Shown here in pieces: positions 1 through 8,037 of a stretch of DNA of 64,000 bases. Within the stretch, counting starts at the first letter, position 1. The number at the start of each line of letters is the position of its first letter. This DNA is from RYN-133 sp963754285 (GTDB taxonomy: Bacteria > Actinomycetota > Actinomycetes > Mycobacteriales > Jatrophihabitantaceae), in NCBI GenBank assembly GCA_963754285.1, contig CAVWFN010000006.1, forward strand, positions 310,001-374,000, given 5' to 3'. Below the pieces are notes generated by a model. It had not been told where the DNA came from. It ran no database searches and was given only the letters and a program-made list of their open reading frames with translations. The position numbers and the translations under genes are program-made.

Positions 1-220
1 CCGGAGCGCCAGGCCCGCGGGTGATGCGCACGATGTCGCGGTCGAGGGTGTGCGGGTTCGTCCAACGCAACACCACGGCCCCGTTCTGCTCGAACGGCGT
101 GAGCGCGGTCACCGAGGCCGGAGCACCCGTGCCTGCTGCCGCCGACGAGGCCGGCGGAGCGGCCAGTCCAGCGATTCCCACAGCCGCGGCGAACACAGCA
201 ATACAGACGCGATTGCGCAT
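1..220 (-). CDS. Secreted protein with Fn3-like start (partial, 5' end only)
   Basis: The gene runs off the left edge; only the first 73 codons are present. Translation from the ATG at 220 gives an arginine start, a hydrophobic stretch of about 18 residues and an Ala-rich cleavage region, so a Sec signal peptide is likely. After it comes a segment reading TALTPFEQNGAVVLRWTNP, which resembles the first strands of a fibronectin type III domain. A GGAGGG ribosome binding site lies just upstream (about 222-228). It is divergent from the PEP carboxykinase gene. The function cannot be told from this fragment; an extracellular carbohydrate-active or adhesive protein is possible. Confidence 0.6.
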   Translation of the reverse strand, partial: MRNRVCIAVFAAAVGIAGLAAPPASSAAAGTGAPASVTALTPFEQNGAVVLRWTNPHTLDRDIVRITRGPGAP

Positions 221-379
221 CGGTCCCTCCCGGATTCGAGCGCACTCTATGTGATCTGGATCTTGTTTGCGAGCGCTGGGGGACCTTCGAGTCGTGGTGC
301 CGATGCGGGGGTAGATATCGTCCAGGAACAGATCGCATCGGGGCGGCAGGCGCCCCTTTGAGGGGAGCTCGAGAAAACC

Positions 380-2218
380 ATGGTCGACGTCGACGCCGAA
401 CTCGATCGGGCTGGGCTCCACAACCCACATGTTCGGGAGTTCGTTCGGTACTGGGCGGCGCTGACCGAACCGGATGCTGTCGAGGTCGTGAGCACCGCCG
501 ATGACGCGCGGTTGATCGAAGAATCGCTGGCCGCCGGTGAGATCACCCCGGTCGGCGAGGGCCGCTACTTCTCCCGCAGCAACGCCAAGGACACCGCCCG
601 GTCCGAGGATCGCACGATCGTCGCCACTGCCGACCCGACCGATGCCGGCGTCTACAACAACTGGCGCCCGTCGAGTGAGATGAAGCCGCTGCTCGAAGAG
701 CGCATGCGCGGCGCGTCGCGGGGCAAGACCATGTACGTCGTCCCCTACCTGATGGCCCCTCCGGGATCGCCGCTCGAGTCGTACGCCGCAGGCGTCGAGC
801 TCACCGATCACCGCACGGTTGTCCTGCACATGATCCGCATGGCGCGCGTGGGCATCGCACACGTCGAGAACCTCGCCGAGCCCGCGAGCTTCGTGCGCGG
901 TGTCCATGTCACCGGCGATCTCGACAACCTCGGCCAGGGCACGCCGGACGACCAGCGCTACTTCGTCACGGTCGCCGACGAGCGCCTCATCCTGCACTTC
1001 GGCTCCTCCTACGGCGGCAACGCGCTACTCGGCAAGATCGCGCACGGCCTTCGCCAGGCGGCCTACGACGGCTGGAAGTCGCGTGAGTTCCTCGCCGAGC
1101 AGTTCATGCTCATCGGGATCACCGACAAGCAGACCGGGCACAAGTACCACATCTGCGGTGGCTTCCCGAGCGCGTCCGGCAAGACAAATCTCGCGATGAT
1201 GCTTGCGCCCGACGAGCTGGCCGACCGGTATCACGTCGAGTTCTACGGCGACGACATCGCGTGGCTTCGCGTCGACCCCGAGGACGGGAAGATCTACGCG
1301 ATCAACCCCGAGAACGGGGTCTTCGGCGTTGCGAAGGACACCAACGAGGTCACCAACCCGACCGCGCTCGGCGCGATCGCCGAGGGCACGGGGACGCTGT
1401 TCACCAACGTCGCCTACAACCCCGACACGGGCGAGGTGTGGTGGGAGGGCAAGACCCCGCAGGTGCCGAGTGACCTCACCGGGTGGCACGACTGGACGGG
1501 CGAGCTCATCTCCGACCGCGCCGCGGATGCAACGAGCGCCCCGTGGGCGCACCCGAACAGCCGGTTCACGACCACGCTGGCGAACGTCCCCAACATCGCG
1601 CCCGACTACGACGAGTCGAAGGGCGTCCCGGTCGACGCGATCATCTTCGGCGGCCGCACCCGCGACCGCGAACCGCTCATCAGGGCGATCCTCGATCCGG
1701 CCGAGGGCATCTACGACGGGCTGACGCTCGGTGCCGAAGCGACCTTCGCCGCCGAGGGCGTCGAGGGTCAGCTGCGCTACGACCCGATGTCGATGCGTCC
1801 GTTCATGTCGTACCCCGAAGGCCGGTACGCCGCGCACTGGCTCGCGATCATCGGTGCGGCGCGCGAGAAGCCGATCTTCGCCCACGTCAACTGGTTCCAG
1901 ACCGACCCCGACGACGGGCATTTCCTCTGGCCGGGCTACCGCGACAATCTGCGGCCGTTGCTGTGGCTGCTCGCGCTGCACGCCGGCGAGGTCTCCGGCA
2001 CTCAGACGCCGGTCGGCATCGTCCCGACCGAGAAGGAACTCAACCTCGACGGCGTCGACATCACACCGGAGGATCTCGCGACGCTGCTGCGTATCGACAC
2101 GCGTCGCTGGCAGCAGGAGATGGAACTGCGTGCCGCGCATCTGTCCGAGTTCACCGATCTGCCCGAGGAGATCTGGACGGCGCACCGTCGCGTCGCCGAC
2201 GCACTGGACGAGGCCTGA
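380..2218 (+). CDS. pckG: Phosphoenolpyruvate carboxykinase (GTP type), divergent
   Basis: 612 residues, the usual length for GTP-dependent PEP carboxykinase, which converts oxaloacetate plus GTP to PEP at the start of gluconeogenesis in the cytoplasm. Family landmarks are DAGVYNNW near residue 91, GKTMYVVPYLMAPPGSP, SSYGGNALLGK, the kinase-1 loop FPSASGKTNLAMM (about residues 262-274), the GDDIAWLR metal motif and AINPENGVFGVA. Two usually invariant positions differ. The hyper-reactive Cys of the loop (ACGKTN) is Ser266, and the FRKD motif reads FQTD (Gln507). The ATG at 380 is preceded by AGGGGAG at 361-367. The fold assignment is secure; that it is a normal catalyst is inferred, and a specialised paralogue is possible. 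Confidence 0.88.
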   Translation: MVDVDAELDRAGLHNPHVREFVRYWAALTEPDAVEVVSTADDARLIEESLAAGEITPVGEGRYFSRSNAKDTARSEDRTIVATADPTDAGVYNNWRPSSEMKPLLEERMRGASRGKTMYVVPYLMAPPGSPLESYAAGVELTDHRTVVLHMIRMARVGIAHVENLAEPASFVRGVHVTGDLDNLGQGTPDDQRYFVTVADERLILHFGSSYGGNALLGKIAHGLRQAAYDGWKSREFLAEQFMLIGITDKQTGHKYHICGGFPSASGKTNLAMMLAPDELADRYHVEFYGDDIAWLRVDPEDGKIYAINPENGVFGVAKDTNEVTNPTALGAIAEGTGTLFTNVAYNPDTGEVWWEGKTPQVPSDLTGWHDWTGELISDRAADATSAPWAHPNSRFTTTLANVPNIAPDYDESKGVPVDAIIFGGRTRDREPLIRAILDPAEGIYDGLTLGAEATFAAEGVEGQLRYDPMSMRPFMSYPEGRYAAHWLAIIGAAREKPIFAHVNWFQTDPDDGHFLWPGYRDNLRPLLWLLALHAGEVSGTQTPVGIVPTEKELNLDGVDITPEDLATLLRIDTRRWQQEMELRAAHLSEFTDLPEEIWTAHRRVADALDEA

Positions 2219-2238
2219 CAGGCCAGGCCGTCGAATCA

Positions 2239-2260
2239 GCGTAAATCGAGAGTGTTACGC
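2239..2260. terminator. Small inverted repeat between convergent genes
   Basis: GCGTAA (2239-2244) and TTACGC (2255-2260) can pair around a 10-base loop between the ends of the convergent carboxykinase and lipoprotein genes. The stem is short and has no T-run, so a role as bidirectional terminator is only plausible. Confidence 0.3.
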
Positions 2261-2797
2261 GGGCGCAGCTCGTCGACGCCGCATCCTGCGGACGGCGAAC
2301 GCAACCAACGCCACCACGATCACGAGGACGATCAGCAGCAACCACACCCACCAGTTCGAGCCGTCCGTGGTTGACGGTGCTGCGCCCGTCCGGGTGTAGG
2401 TGATCGTGTCGCCGGCGAAGGCGACCGTGAACTTGTTCGGGGTCAGCACGGTGAGCGGCGCGTTGCGCACTGCGATCGTCGCTGTCACCCCGATACTGCC
2501 CAGCCAGCAATCGACACGGCCGGTCGTTCCGGTCAGGACACCCTGGAATGTCCGGTGGCCGCTGCCCACGCACTTGTCGCCGACGACCTTGGTCGCGGTC
2601 AGCCGCGACCCGTGTTGCGCGATGTCGATCACTTCGTGATGGATCACGCCTGCGGGGCATTGGTAGCCCGTCGACTGCCAGCGTCCCGCGAGTCCGAGCG
2701 GATGACCACTGACCGCGCGACTGCATCCGGTCGTCCCCGACACCAGCACGGCCAACGCCACCGTCAGTAGCGCGCGGTGCGCGACTCTCGAGCTCAT
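2255..2797 (-). CDS. Membrane-spanning lipoprotein, unknown function
   Basis: 180 residues. The N-terminus is a lipoprotein signal with lipobox VSGTTGC (Cys25). A beta-rich extracellular region of about 100 residues follows, with four further Cys that could form disulfides. The C-terminus is a clear transmembrane helix (WWVWLLLIVLVIVVALVAF) followed by an Arg-rich cytoplasmic tail. The protein should therefore be fixed to the membrane at both ends, which is uncommon. It stands alone, convergent with the carboxykinase gene. I do not recognise the domain; the GRWQSTGYQCPAG start of the mature region suggests a small beta-sandwich or lipocalin-like fold, which is a guess. Confidence 0.65.
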   Translation of the reverse strand: MSSRVAHRALLTVALAVLVSGTTGCSRAVSGHPLGLAGRWQSTGYQCPAGVIHHEVIDIAQHGSRLTATKVVGDKCVGSGHRTFQGVLTGTTGRVDCWLGSIGVTATIAVRNAPLTVLTPNKFTVAFAGDTITYTRTGAAPSTTDGSNWWVWLLLIVLVIVVALVAFAVRRMRRRRAAPA

Positions 2798-2856
2798 GCG
2801 GCGCCTCCGGCACGACGGTAGCGCTACACGTTCCAGTTTCCCTCTGGATTCGATAC

Positions 2857-3300
2857 TCAGGTCGTCAGAAGAGTTTCGATCCGGTCAGCGAGCTCGGACG
2901 GTGGCAGTTGCCCGTCCAACTCGAGGTCGGCGCTGCGACGCAGCAGCGGTTCGACCTCGTCGAGATAGCTCGCGATCTCTGCGCGTTGTTCCGGCGTGCT
3001 GCCGTACGGATTGTTGGTGCGCCGGATGACTCGATCCAGCAGCACCTCGAGGGGCGCGCTCAACAGCACGACGTGGTCGAAGCGGTCGTAGAACGTTCCT
3101 TGGTTCGAGACGGTGCCGGACACGACTACGTCCGGACGCTGCTCGAGCAGGCGAGCCATGCGCGGTTCGTCCCACGTGCCGTCCGGGAGCTCCCAGCCGC
3201 CGTAATCGGTGTCGACGGTCTCGTATCCCCGGCGGCGCAGTTCGTCGAGGACGGTCGTCTTGCCGGCGCCGGACATTCCGGTGACGAGGACGCGCGTCAT
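2857..3300 (-). CDS. P-loop nucleotide kinase-like protein
   Basis: 147 residues with an N-terminal Walker A motif GMSGAGKTT (residues 8-16) and the general layout of small P-loop kinases: a DTDYGG acidic segment after strand 2, a VVVSGTVSNQ strand, and an RVIRRTNNPYG lid-like segment with several arginines. It resembles the shikimate kinase/adenylate kinase-like AAA_18 proteins annotated in actinobacteria as AAA family ATPases. The phosphate acceptor is unknown. It is transcribed in the same direction as the upstream sortase gene, 21 bases after its stop, so co-transcription is likely. Confidence 0.7.
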   Translation of the reverse strand: MTRVLVTGMSGAGKTTVLDELRRRGYETVDTDYGGWELPDGTWDEPRMARLLEQRPDVVVSGTVSNQGTFYDRFDHVVLLSAPLEVLLDRVIRRTNNPYGSTPEQRAEIASYLDEVEPLLRRSADLELDGQLPPSELADRIETLLTT

Positions 3301-3321
3301 AACCGGTGAAGGTACGCACCC

Positions 3322-3954
3322 TCAGGCGGGGCGTGCGTACGCGACGATGTTGTCCTCGTAGTTCCCGGTTGTGCTGTCGAACGGCCCGCCGCAGGTGATC
3401 AGGACCAGCCGAGCCGTGCCGGTCTGAGCGAACACTTGCGGCGGGATGCCGGTCGTCTTCGGGTACGTGTGCACGGCCGCTATCGCGTAGCGCAACGTTC
3501 GATGCGGTTCGGCGATCGTCACGCGATCACCGGGACGCAGACTCGCGATGGTGGCCAGCGTCCCGGTCACGCCCGAGTAATTCACGTGGCCCACGATCAC
3601 CGTCGTGCCGGTCGCGTCGCCCGGTGCGGCGCCGCCGCTCCACCAGCCGACCCGTCGCGGATCCAGCGGGATCTGCATCGTCGTGCCACGCAGCCGAACC
3701 CGCTCGATCGGAGCGGTTTCACCCGCGAGTCGCAGCGTCGCCCCGTCGGGCAACGTCCCGCGCCGCGGCTCGACGTCTCGGTGCCGGACGGATGTCGTCG
3801 CGCCGTGCACGTCGGTCGGAACGCGACCGACGTCGACCACCGGAAGCGCCTGACCGCGGGCCGGGGCGCTGCCGTGCACGGCCAGCACGATGCCCGCGGT
3901 CACGAGCAGCGCACCGGCGACGACGCAGGCGCCGGATACGAGCAGTCGCCTCAC
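3322..3954 (-). CDS. Class E/F-type sortase
   Basis: 210 residues from a GTG start at 3954 whose GTGA overlaps the stop of the upstream gene. An N-terminal membrane helix (about residues 4-26) is followed by a sortase beta-barrel. The catalytic His is in TVIVGHVNYSG and the catalytic Cys in LVLITCGGPFD, followed by TTGNYEDNIVAYA, a signature of actinobacterial class E/F sortases. Sortases cut a C-terminal sorting signal and join the protein to the cell wall or to pilins. The expected active-site Arg after the Cys is not obvious, since the TGNYEDN loop carries none. A longer in-frame extension upstream exists but covers the neighbouring gene. Confidence 0.8.
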   Translation of the reverse strand: MRRLLVSGACVVAGALLVTAGIVLAVHGSAPARGQALPVVDVGRVPTDVHGATTSVRHRDVEPRRGTLPDGATLRLAGETAPIERVRLRGTTMQIPLDPRRVGWWSGGAAPGDATGTTVIVGHVNYSGVTGTLATIASLRPGDRVTIAEPHRTLRYAIAAVHTYPKTTGIPPQVFAQTGTARLVLITCGGPFDSTTGNYEDNIVAYARPA

Positions 3955-4334
3955 GAACGGCGTCGGGTCGCGACCACAGCTCCCCCGCCGGCGAGCAACA
4001 CTCCGGACGCGATCAACGCGACGATCTCGGCCGACGATGCGCCGCCGTCGCTGCGGATGATCTCGGCACGGCCGGCCGGGACGGCGATCACAGGTGCACG
4101 AGTAGCGACCGGGCTCGGGGCGGCGGTCTGGGACGGTCCGGTCACCGGCGCCCGCGTTGCGCTGGCCGAAGGCACCGGCGTTGCCGACACGGTCGGCACC
4201 GGTTTGGGTGTGGCCGCGGCCGCGACACCACCGACACCGCCGGCGATCACACACACGATGCCGGCGACGCCGGCGAGGACCGAACTGCGACGAGCTTGCA
4301 CAAGAGACTCCCGAGGGACGGTCGGCCGTCCCAT
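3951..4334 (-). CDS. Small secreted/membrane-anchored protein coupled to sortase
   Basis: Up to 127 residues. An N-terminal hydrophobic signal (SVLAGVAGIVCVIAGG region) is followed by a Pro/Thr/Ala-rich stalk, then a C-terminal membrane helix and the tail RRRS. This is the layout of a sortase substrate, and the gene overlaps the sortase gene by 4 bases, but there is no recognisable LPXTG or LAXTG motif before the helix; the region reads VIAVPAGRAEIIRSDGG. A GTG at 4301 has a better ribosome binding site (CGGGAG) than the ATG at 4334 and would give 116 residues. The obvious guess is a dedicated substrate or accessory of the adjacent sortase. Confidence 0.6.
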   Translation of the reverse strand: MGRPTVPRESLVQARRSSVLAGVAGIVCVIAGGVGGVAAAATPKPVPTVSATPVPSASATRAPVTGPSQTAAPSPVATRAPVIAVPAGRAEIIRSDGGASSAEIVALIASGVLLAGGGAVVATRRRS

Positions 4335-4361
4335 AGCCGGCCGCTCGGGTCTACACGCGGG

Positions 4362-4859
4362 TCACGCCGAAGTTGTTGCATTCGGACGAAGTGTTCGCGG
4401 CGGGGTCGGCGCGCGGGTCCCCGCGACCTGGGGGGCGCGCCGCGTCGTCACCTTCGACCGCGACGGGAGCGGGCGACCGCGCGGTGATGCGCTGACGGCC
4501 GGCGTCGTGCCCGTTTCCGGCCGTGCCGGTGTGGGCACGGCGGTGCTGCGCGGGGCGCGAGGGACACGTTGGTGCGCATGCGTCGGCGTCGGCGTTGCCG
4601 GTCGCGGTCCGACCGTGGCGCCCGGCGCGATCGGGCTCGGCGCCGGCCGGTGCGTGCGCTCGGGTCCGGTGAACACGTGCGGCGCCAAGCCGATCACTGC
4701 CACGACCACCGCGGCAACGAGCGCCTGCGCACCGGTGCGGCGTCGCGTGCGAACGCGATTCTCAGCCAGGACGCGCAGGTCCGCTCCCGAGAGATCGCTG
4801 TCGAGCGCGTCCGCCTGGGCGCTGAGCACATTGCGAAGCCGCTGTTCGATGTCAGGCAT
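4362..4859 (-). CDS. Putative membrane anti-sigma factor
   Basis: 165 residues from the ATG at 4859, which overlaps the end of the sigma factor gene, a strong sign of translational coupling. The N-terminal cytoplasmic part (MPDIEQRLRNVLSAQADALD) is followed by one membrane helix near residues 47-65 and a long Pro/Thr/Arg-rich extracytoplasmic tail of low complexity. Position and topology fit the membrane-bound regulators paired with SigE-like ECF sigma factors. No zinc-binding HxxxCxxC motif is present, so it is not a classic ZAS anti-sigma. An in-frame ATG four codons upstream is possible. Confidence 0.6.
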   Translation of the reverse strand: MPDIEQRLRNVLSAQADALDSDLSGADLRVLAENRVRTRRRTGAQALVAAVVVAVIGLAPHVFTGPERTHRPAPSPIAPGATVGPRPATPTPTHAHQRVPRAPRSTAVPTPARPETGTTPAVSASPRGRPLPSRSKVTTRRAPQVAGTRAPTPPRTLRPNATTSA

Positions 4860-5376
4860 CGTGCACCTCACTCACCGGCGTGATTGCCGCGCGCAGCGTC
4901 GCGAGCCCGCGGCTGATGTGGCCACGAACCGTGGCCGGACGGCAACCGAGCGCGCCGCCGATCTCGGCGTCGTCCAGCCCGGCGTAGTAGCGCAGCACGA
5001 CGGCCGCGCGTTGCTGTCGTGGCAGTTCTTGTACCTGTGCCCAGAGTTCCGGGTCCGGCGCATCGACCCACGGATCGATCAATTGGTCCGCGGCCTGGTC
5101 GGCCAGCACCGCGTCCGGTACCACCCGGATGTGCCGGGTCGACCACCGCCTACGCCACGACAAGAACTCGTTGGTGACGCAGCGCCGCACATACGGGAGC
5201 GGATCGGCGAGCGAGTCCCACCGCGGATACAGGCGGATCAGCACGTCCTGTACGAGATCCTCGCCCTGGGCCGCCGAACCGGACAGCAAGGCCGCGATGC
5301 GCACCAGACTCGTCCGGTGCTCGACGACGAAGCGGTCGAACGCGGCCTCGCTCGCGCGCCGCGTATCGCCGCTCAT
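4852..5376 (-). CDS. ECF RNA polymerase sigma factor, SigE-like family
   Basis: 174 residues. Region 2 is present (LVQDVLIRLYPRWDSL, then PYVRRCVTNEFLSWRRRW for -10 recognition), and region 4 with its helix-turn-helix (LPRQQRAAVVLRYYAGLDD, then IGGALGCRPATVRGHISRG). The spacing and the ALLSGSAAQGEDLVQD segment fit the actinobacterial SigE-like ECF family. The start at 5376 is chosen because GGGAG lies 8 bases upstream and the family begins about there; the frame stays open to 5565. It is followed directly by its probable anti-sigma partner and is divergent from the GPP34-like gene, with about 100 bases of shared promoter region. Confidence 0.85.
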   Translation of the reverse strand: MSGDTRRASEAAFDRFVVEHRTSLVRIAALLSGSAAQGEDLVQDVLIRLYPRWDSLADPLPYVRRCVTNEFLSWRRRWSTRHIRVVPDAVLADQAADQLIDPWVDAPDPELWAQVQELPRQQRAAVVLRYYAGLDDAEIGGALGCRPATVRGHISRGLATLRAAITPVSEVHDA

Positions 5377-5478
5377 CGCATCGCGCTCCCGCTCGAGGTA
5401 CAGCTCGCCCGTCACGTTTCTACACGCCGCTCGTCCCCGATCTGTTGCATCGCGTCTGCGCGAACCAACAATGTTCGT

Positions 5479-6069
5479 ATGGATCAAGAGTGGCTCGCGA
5501 GCCGGATGGCCGTGCTGTGCTCGGATCCAACGGGTCGGTACCGCGGCCTGCTCTTCCATGACCACGCGATTCGCGCAGCACTTCTGGTCGACCTCGGGTT
5601 CCGGAAACGCGTGTCGAGGTCGTACGCCGTGACCGAGGTCGATACGTCACCGATGGCGTACGGCCCGGCGGACAGCTTCCTCGCCTACATCGACAGCCAT
5701 CCTGACAACACGATGGAACGCACCCTCGCAAAGGCGCCGGTAGGACTGGCGCACGTCCTGACACCGGACTGGCAGCGGAAGCCTCGCCGCTGGCACACCC
5801 GGCGAACCTTTGCTTCTACGGACGATCGGAAGCGCGAGTACACGCGGATCGAGACTGCGGCGGCAGGTACGAGCGATTCGCCGGAGACCGCTGCGTTGAC
5901 GATCCTCGCCGCAGCTATGCGATTGATCTCGCTCACCGATCCGTCGAGCGTCCTGGCCGAGTGCGCCGAGGTCGCTTGGCTGACCGAGGAATGCGCCGGC
6001 TACCTCGACTCCGTCCGCGTCCGGATGACACAGATCAGCCTCGCCGGCGCCAATGGCGGTGGCGGTTAG
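5479..6069 (+). CDS. GPP34/GOLPH3-like protein
   Basis: 196 residues. The helical pattern resembles bacterial GPP34-domain proteins, which bind phosphoinositide-like headgroups in eukaryotes and are numerous but poorly understood in actinobacteria. Features include an early GRYRGLLFHDHAIRAALLVD helix, an RKPRRWHTRRTF basic segment after about 90 residues, and SDSPETAALTILAAAMRLI near residue 140, the place where the family has its PDxRTAALLALL helix. The frame is open far upstream, but that part is antisense to the sigma and sortase genes; the ATG at 5479 is the sensible start. The assignment rests on pattern similarity only. The protein ends in a short Gly tail. Confidence 0.5.
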   Translation: MDQEWLASRMAVLCSDPTGRYRGLLFHDHAIRAALLVDLGFRKRVSRSYAVTEVDTSPMAYGPADSFLAYIDSHPDNTMERTLAKAPVGLAHVLTPDWQRKPRRWHTRRTFASTDDRKREYTRIETAAAGTSDSPETAALTILAAAMRLISLTDPSSVLAECAEVAWLTEECAGYLDSVRVRMTQISLAGANGGGG

Positions 6070-6128
6070 ACACCTCGGCGTCGCGATCGGCACGAAAGCG
6101 CGTCGGCACCCCGTGCGAGGCTGCACAG

Positions 6129-6524
6129 ATGGCATCGCGTACAGCGAACTTCTGCATCGACGCGCACGACCCGCGCGCCCAGGCCGCGTGGTGGGCTCAG
6201 GTGCTCGACGATTTCGTCCCTGACGACGCCCCCGACGACGGCGACGACCCGGACGAGACGGGGCTGCGTGGCCCTGGCGGGCGGTGGTTGCTGTTCCTTC
6301 GGGTTCCTGAGTCGAAGACCGTGAAGAACCGCATGCACATGTGCCTCGTGCCCGTCGATCGCACTCGCGATGAAGAAGTCGAGCGGCTGCTCGCACTCGG
6401 CGCGAGCGTGGTCGACGACCGGCGCAACGGTGATCGAGGCTGGGCCGTGCTCGCCGATCCCGAGGGCAACGAATTCTGCGTACTCGCCCCGCGTGCCGAT
6501 GCAGCCGGGATCGCGCTAGCGTGA
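6129..6524 (+). CDS. VOC (glyoxalase/bleomycin-resistance) family protein
   Basis: 131 residues, one glyoxalase_6-type VOC unit: FCIDAHDPRAQAAWWAQVL at the N-terminus, RMHMCLVPVDRTRDEEVERL in the middle and WAVLADPEGNEFCVLAP at the end, which is the characteristic closing beta-alpha-beta module. Such proteins bind a metal or a hydrophobic ligand as a dimer. The usual metal ligands are only partly present (H41-type His in MHM, Glu in GNEFCV), so the substrate is unknown. It overlaps the next small gene by 4 bases (GTGA). Confidence 0.75.
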   Translation: MASRTANFCIDAHDPRAQAAWWAQVLDDFVPDDAPDDGDDPDETGLRGPGGRWLLFLRVPESKTVKNRMHMCLVPVDRTRDEEVERLLALGASVVDDRRNGDRGWAVLADPEGNEFCVLAPRADAAGIALA

Positions 6525-6718
6525 CCGGCGTGCAGCCCGCCCGGTTCCTCTATGTGCCCTATCGGATCGCTCGGCTGCCCCTGGCTGCGGTCGATCGCCG
6601 CCTGGCCCGATACCTCGGCAACCAGTCGCCCTTGCGCGCGGTCAGCCGGGTCACGTTGAGCACGGTCGACCGTGCTGCCGCCGCCGTGTTCGACGAGGCG
6701 CCGCTGCGCTCGGAGTAG
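6521..6718 (+). CDS. Small conserved-looking basic protein
   Basis: 65 residues from a GTG start overlapping the stop of the VOC gene, so probably coupled to it. The sequence is basic and amphipathic (PYRIARLPLAAVDRRLARYL) with an Asp-rich second half and no signal peptide or membrane helix. I do not recognise it. Its reality is supported by the GTGA overlap and by high GC at third codon positions. The convergent hppD gene ends 8 bases further on. Confidence 0.5.
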   Translation: MTGVQPARFLYVPYRIARLPLAAVDRRLARYLGNQSPLRAVSRVTLSTVDRAAAAVFDEAPLRSE

Positions 6719-6726
6719 CTCGTCGC

Positions 6727-7935
6727 CTAGAAGTTGCCGCGCAGCGCCTGCTCGCGCTCGATCGCCTCGAACAGCGCCTGGAAATTGCCCTTGCCGAAGC
6801 CGAGCGAGCCGTGGCGCTCGATGAACTCGAAGAACACGGTCGGACGGTCGCCGATCGGCTTGGTGAAGATCTGCAGCAGATAGCCGTCCTCGTCACGGTC
6901 GACGAGGATGTCGCGCTGCTGCAGCTCGTCGATGGGAACGCGCACCTCGCCGATGCGAGCGCGCAGCGCCGGGTCCTCGTAGTACGTCGGCGGCGTCGCG
7001 AGGAACTCGACTCCGCGGGCACGCAGTTCGTCGACGGTCCGCAGGATGTCGTCGGTGGCGAGCGCAACGTGCTGTGCGCCGGCACCGCGGTAGTACTCGA
7101 GGTACTCGTCGATCTGGCTCTTCTTCTTGCCGACGGCGGGTTCGTTCAGCGGGAACTTGACGCGATGGTTGCCGCTGGCGACGACCTTGCTCATCAGGGC
7201 CGAGTACTCGGTCGCGATGTCGTCGCCGATGAACTCGGCCATGTTCGTGAATCCCATGACGCGGTTGTAGAACTCGACCCATTCGTCCATGTGACCGAGC
7301 TCGACGTTGCCGACCACGTGATCGACCGCTTGGAAGACGCGGTGCTGCGGCGCGCCGATCGTCGAGGTGCGAGCCACATAGCCGGGCAGGTACGGGCCGG
7401 AGTAGTTCGAGCGGTCGATCAGCGTGTGGCGGGTGTCGCCGTAGGTCGCGATTGCGGCCATCCGCACGGTCCCGTGGTCGTCGGTGAGGTCATGCGGCTC
7501 CTCGAGCACCGTCGCGCCGACCGACCGCGCGTGCTCGACGCAGCGATCGACGTCGGGCACCTCGAGCGCGATGTCGCTGATCCCGTCACCGTGCTTCGAC
7601 AAGCGCTCGATCAGCGGGCTGTCCGGCTCGACCGGGCCGTTGAGCACGAAGCGGGACGCGCCGCTGTCGAGCACGTAGGAATGGTGATCGCGCAGCCCGG
7701 TCGCCGGGCCCGCGTAGGCGACAAGCTCCATGCCGTAGACCAGCTGGTAGTACGCCGCGGCCTGCGTGGCGTTGCCGACCGTCCACACCAGCGCGTCCCA
7801 ACCGGTGATCGGGAACGGGTCATTGGTGGCGTCGTAGTCGACAAGCCCGATGAGCTGGGTGAGTTGAGTCAGGCTCAGGTCCGCGAGCCGCTCCTGGTCG
7901 GTGAGGGTCTGCTCGAGCGTCATGCCGTCATCCAA
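6727..7935 (-). CDS. hppD: 4-Hydroxyphenylpyruvate dioxygenase
   Basis: 402 residues. Converts 4-hydroxyphenylpyruvate plus O2 to homogentisate in tyrosine breakdown; non-haem Fe(II) enzyme of the VOC superfamily. The three iron ligands are visible: His in FQAVDHVVGNVELGHM, His in GAGAQHVALATDD and Glu in TVFFEFIERHG. The C-terminal signature SLGFGKGNFQALFEAIEREQ is diagnostic. An alternative ATG lies at 7923. The gene is divergent from an Lrp/AsnC regulator 102 bases away, the usual arrangement for amino-acid catabolic genes controlled by their neighbour. Confidence 0.95.
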   Translation of the reverse strand: MDDGMTLEQTLTDQERLADLSLTQLTQLIGLVDYDATNDPFPITGWDALVWTVGNATQAAAYYQLVYGMELVAYAGPATGLRDHHSYVLDSGASRFVLNGPVEPDSPLIERLSKHGDGISDIALEVPDVDRCVEHARSVGATVLEEPHDLTDDHGTVRMAAIATYGDTRHTLIDRSNYSGPYLPGYVARTSTIGAPQHRVFQAVDHVVGNVELGHMDEWVEFYNRVMGFTNMAEFIGDDIATEYSALMSKVVASGNHRVKFPLNEPAVGKKKSQIDEYLEYYRGAGAQHVALATDDILRTVDELRARGVEFLATPPTYYEDPALRARIGEVRVPIDELQQRDILVDRDEDGYLLQIFTKPIGDRPTVFFEFIERHGSLGFGKGNFQALFEAIEREQALRGNF

Positions 7936-8037
7936 TTACTGCCCTGCGCGCATGGCAAACGGGCTAGTCTGTGGTGCACAATCGGTCCAATCAGCCGACC
8001 CGAACCCCGAATCCGCTGTACAGATTGGCTACTTGCG
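7936..8037. promoter_or_regulatory. Divergent hppD / Lrp promoter region
   Basis: These 102 bases separate two divergent genes and must hold both promoters. They contain two short palindromes, GTGCAC near 7974 and TGTACA near 8018, the latter about 16 bases before the regulator start. Either could be part of an Lrp/AsnC-type operator. No clear -35/-10 pair stands out. Confidence 0.4.

Noticed and set aside
350..366. CCCCT/AGGGG hairpin before the PEP carboxykinase gene as a regulator
   Set aside because: Five base pairs with a three-base loop are common by chance in this composition.
1025..2185. Long minus-strand open frame (386 codons) opposite the PEP carboxykinase gene
   Set aside because: It is the antisense shadow of a conserved enzyme in GC-rich DNA; its translation is Arg/Val/Asp-rich without any domain.
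3436..5478. First 680 codons of a very long plus-strand open frame
   Set aside because: They are antisense to the sortase, anti-sigma and sigma genes; only the last part from 5479 has a sensible start and family resemblance.
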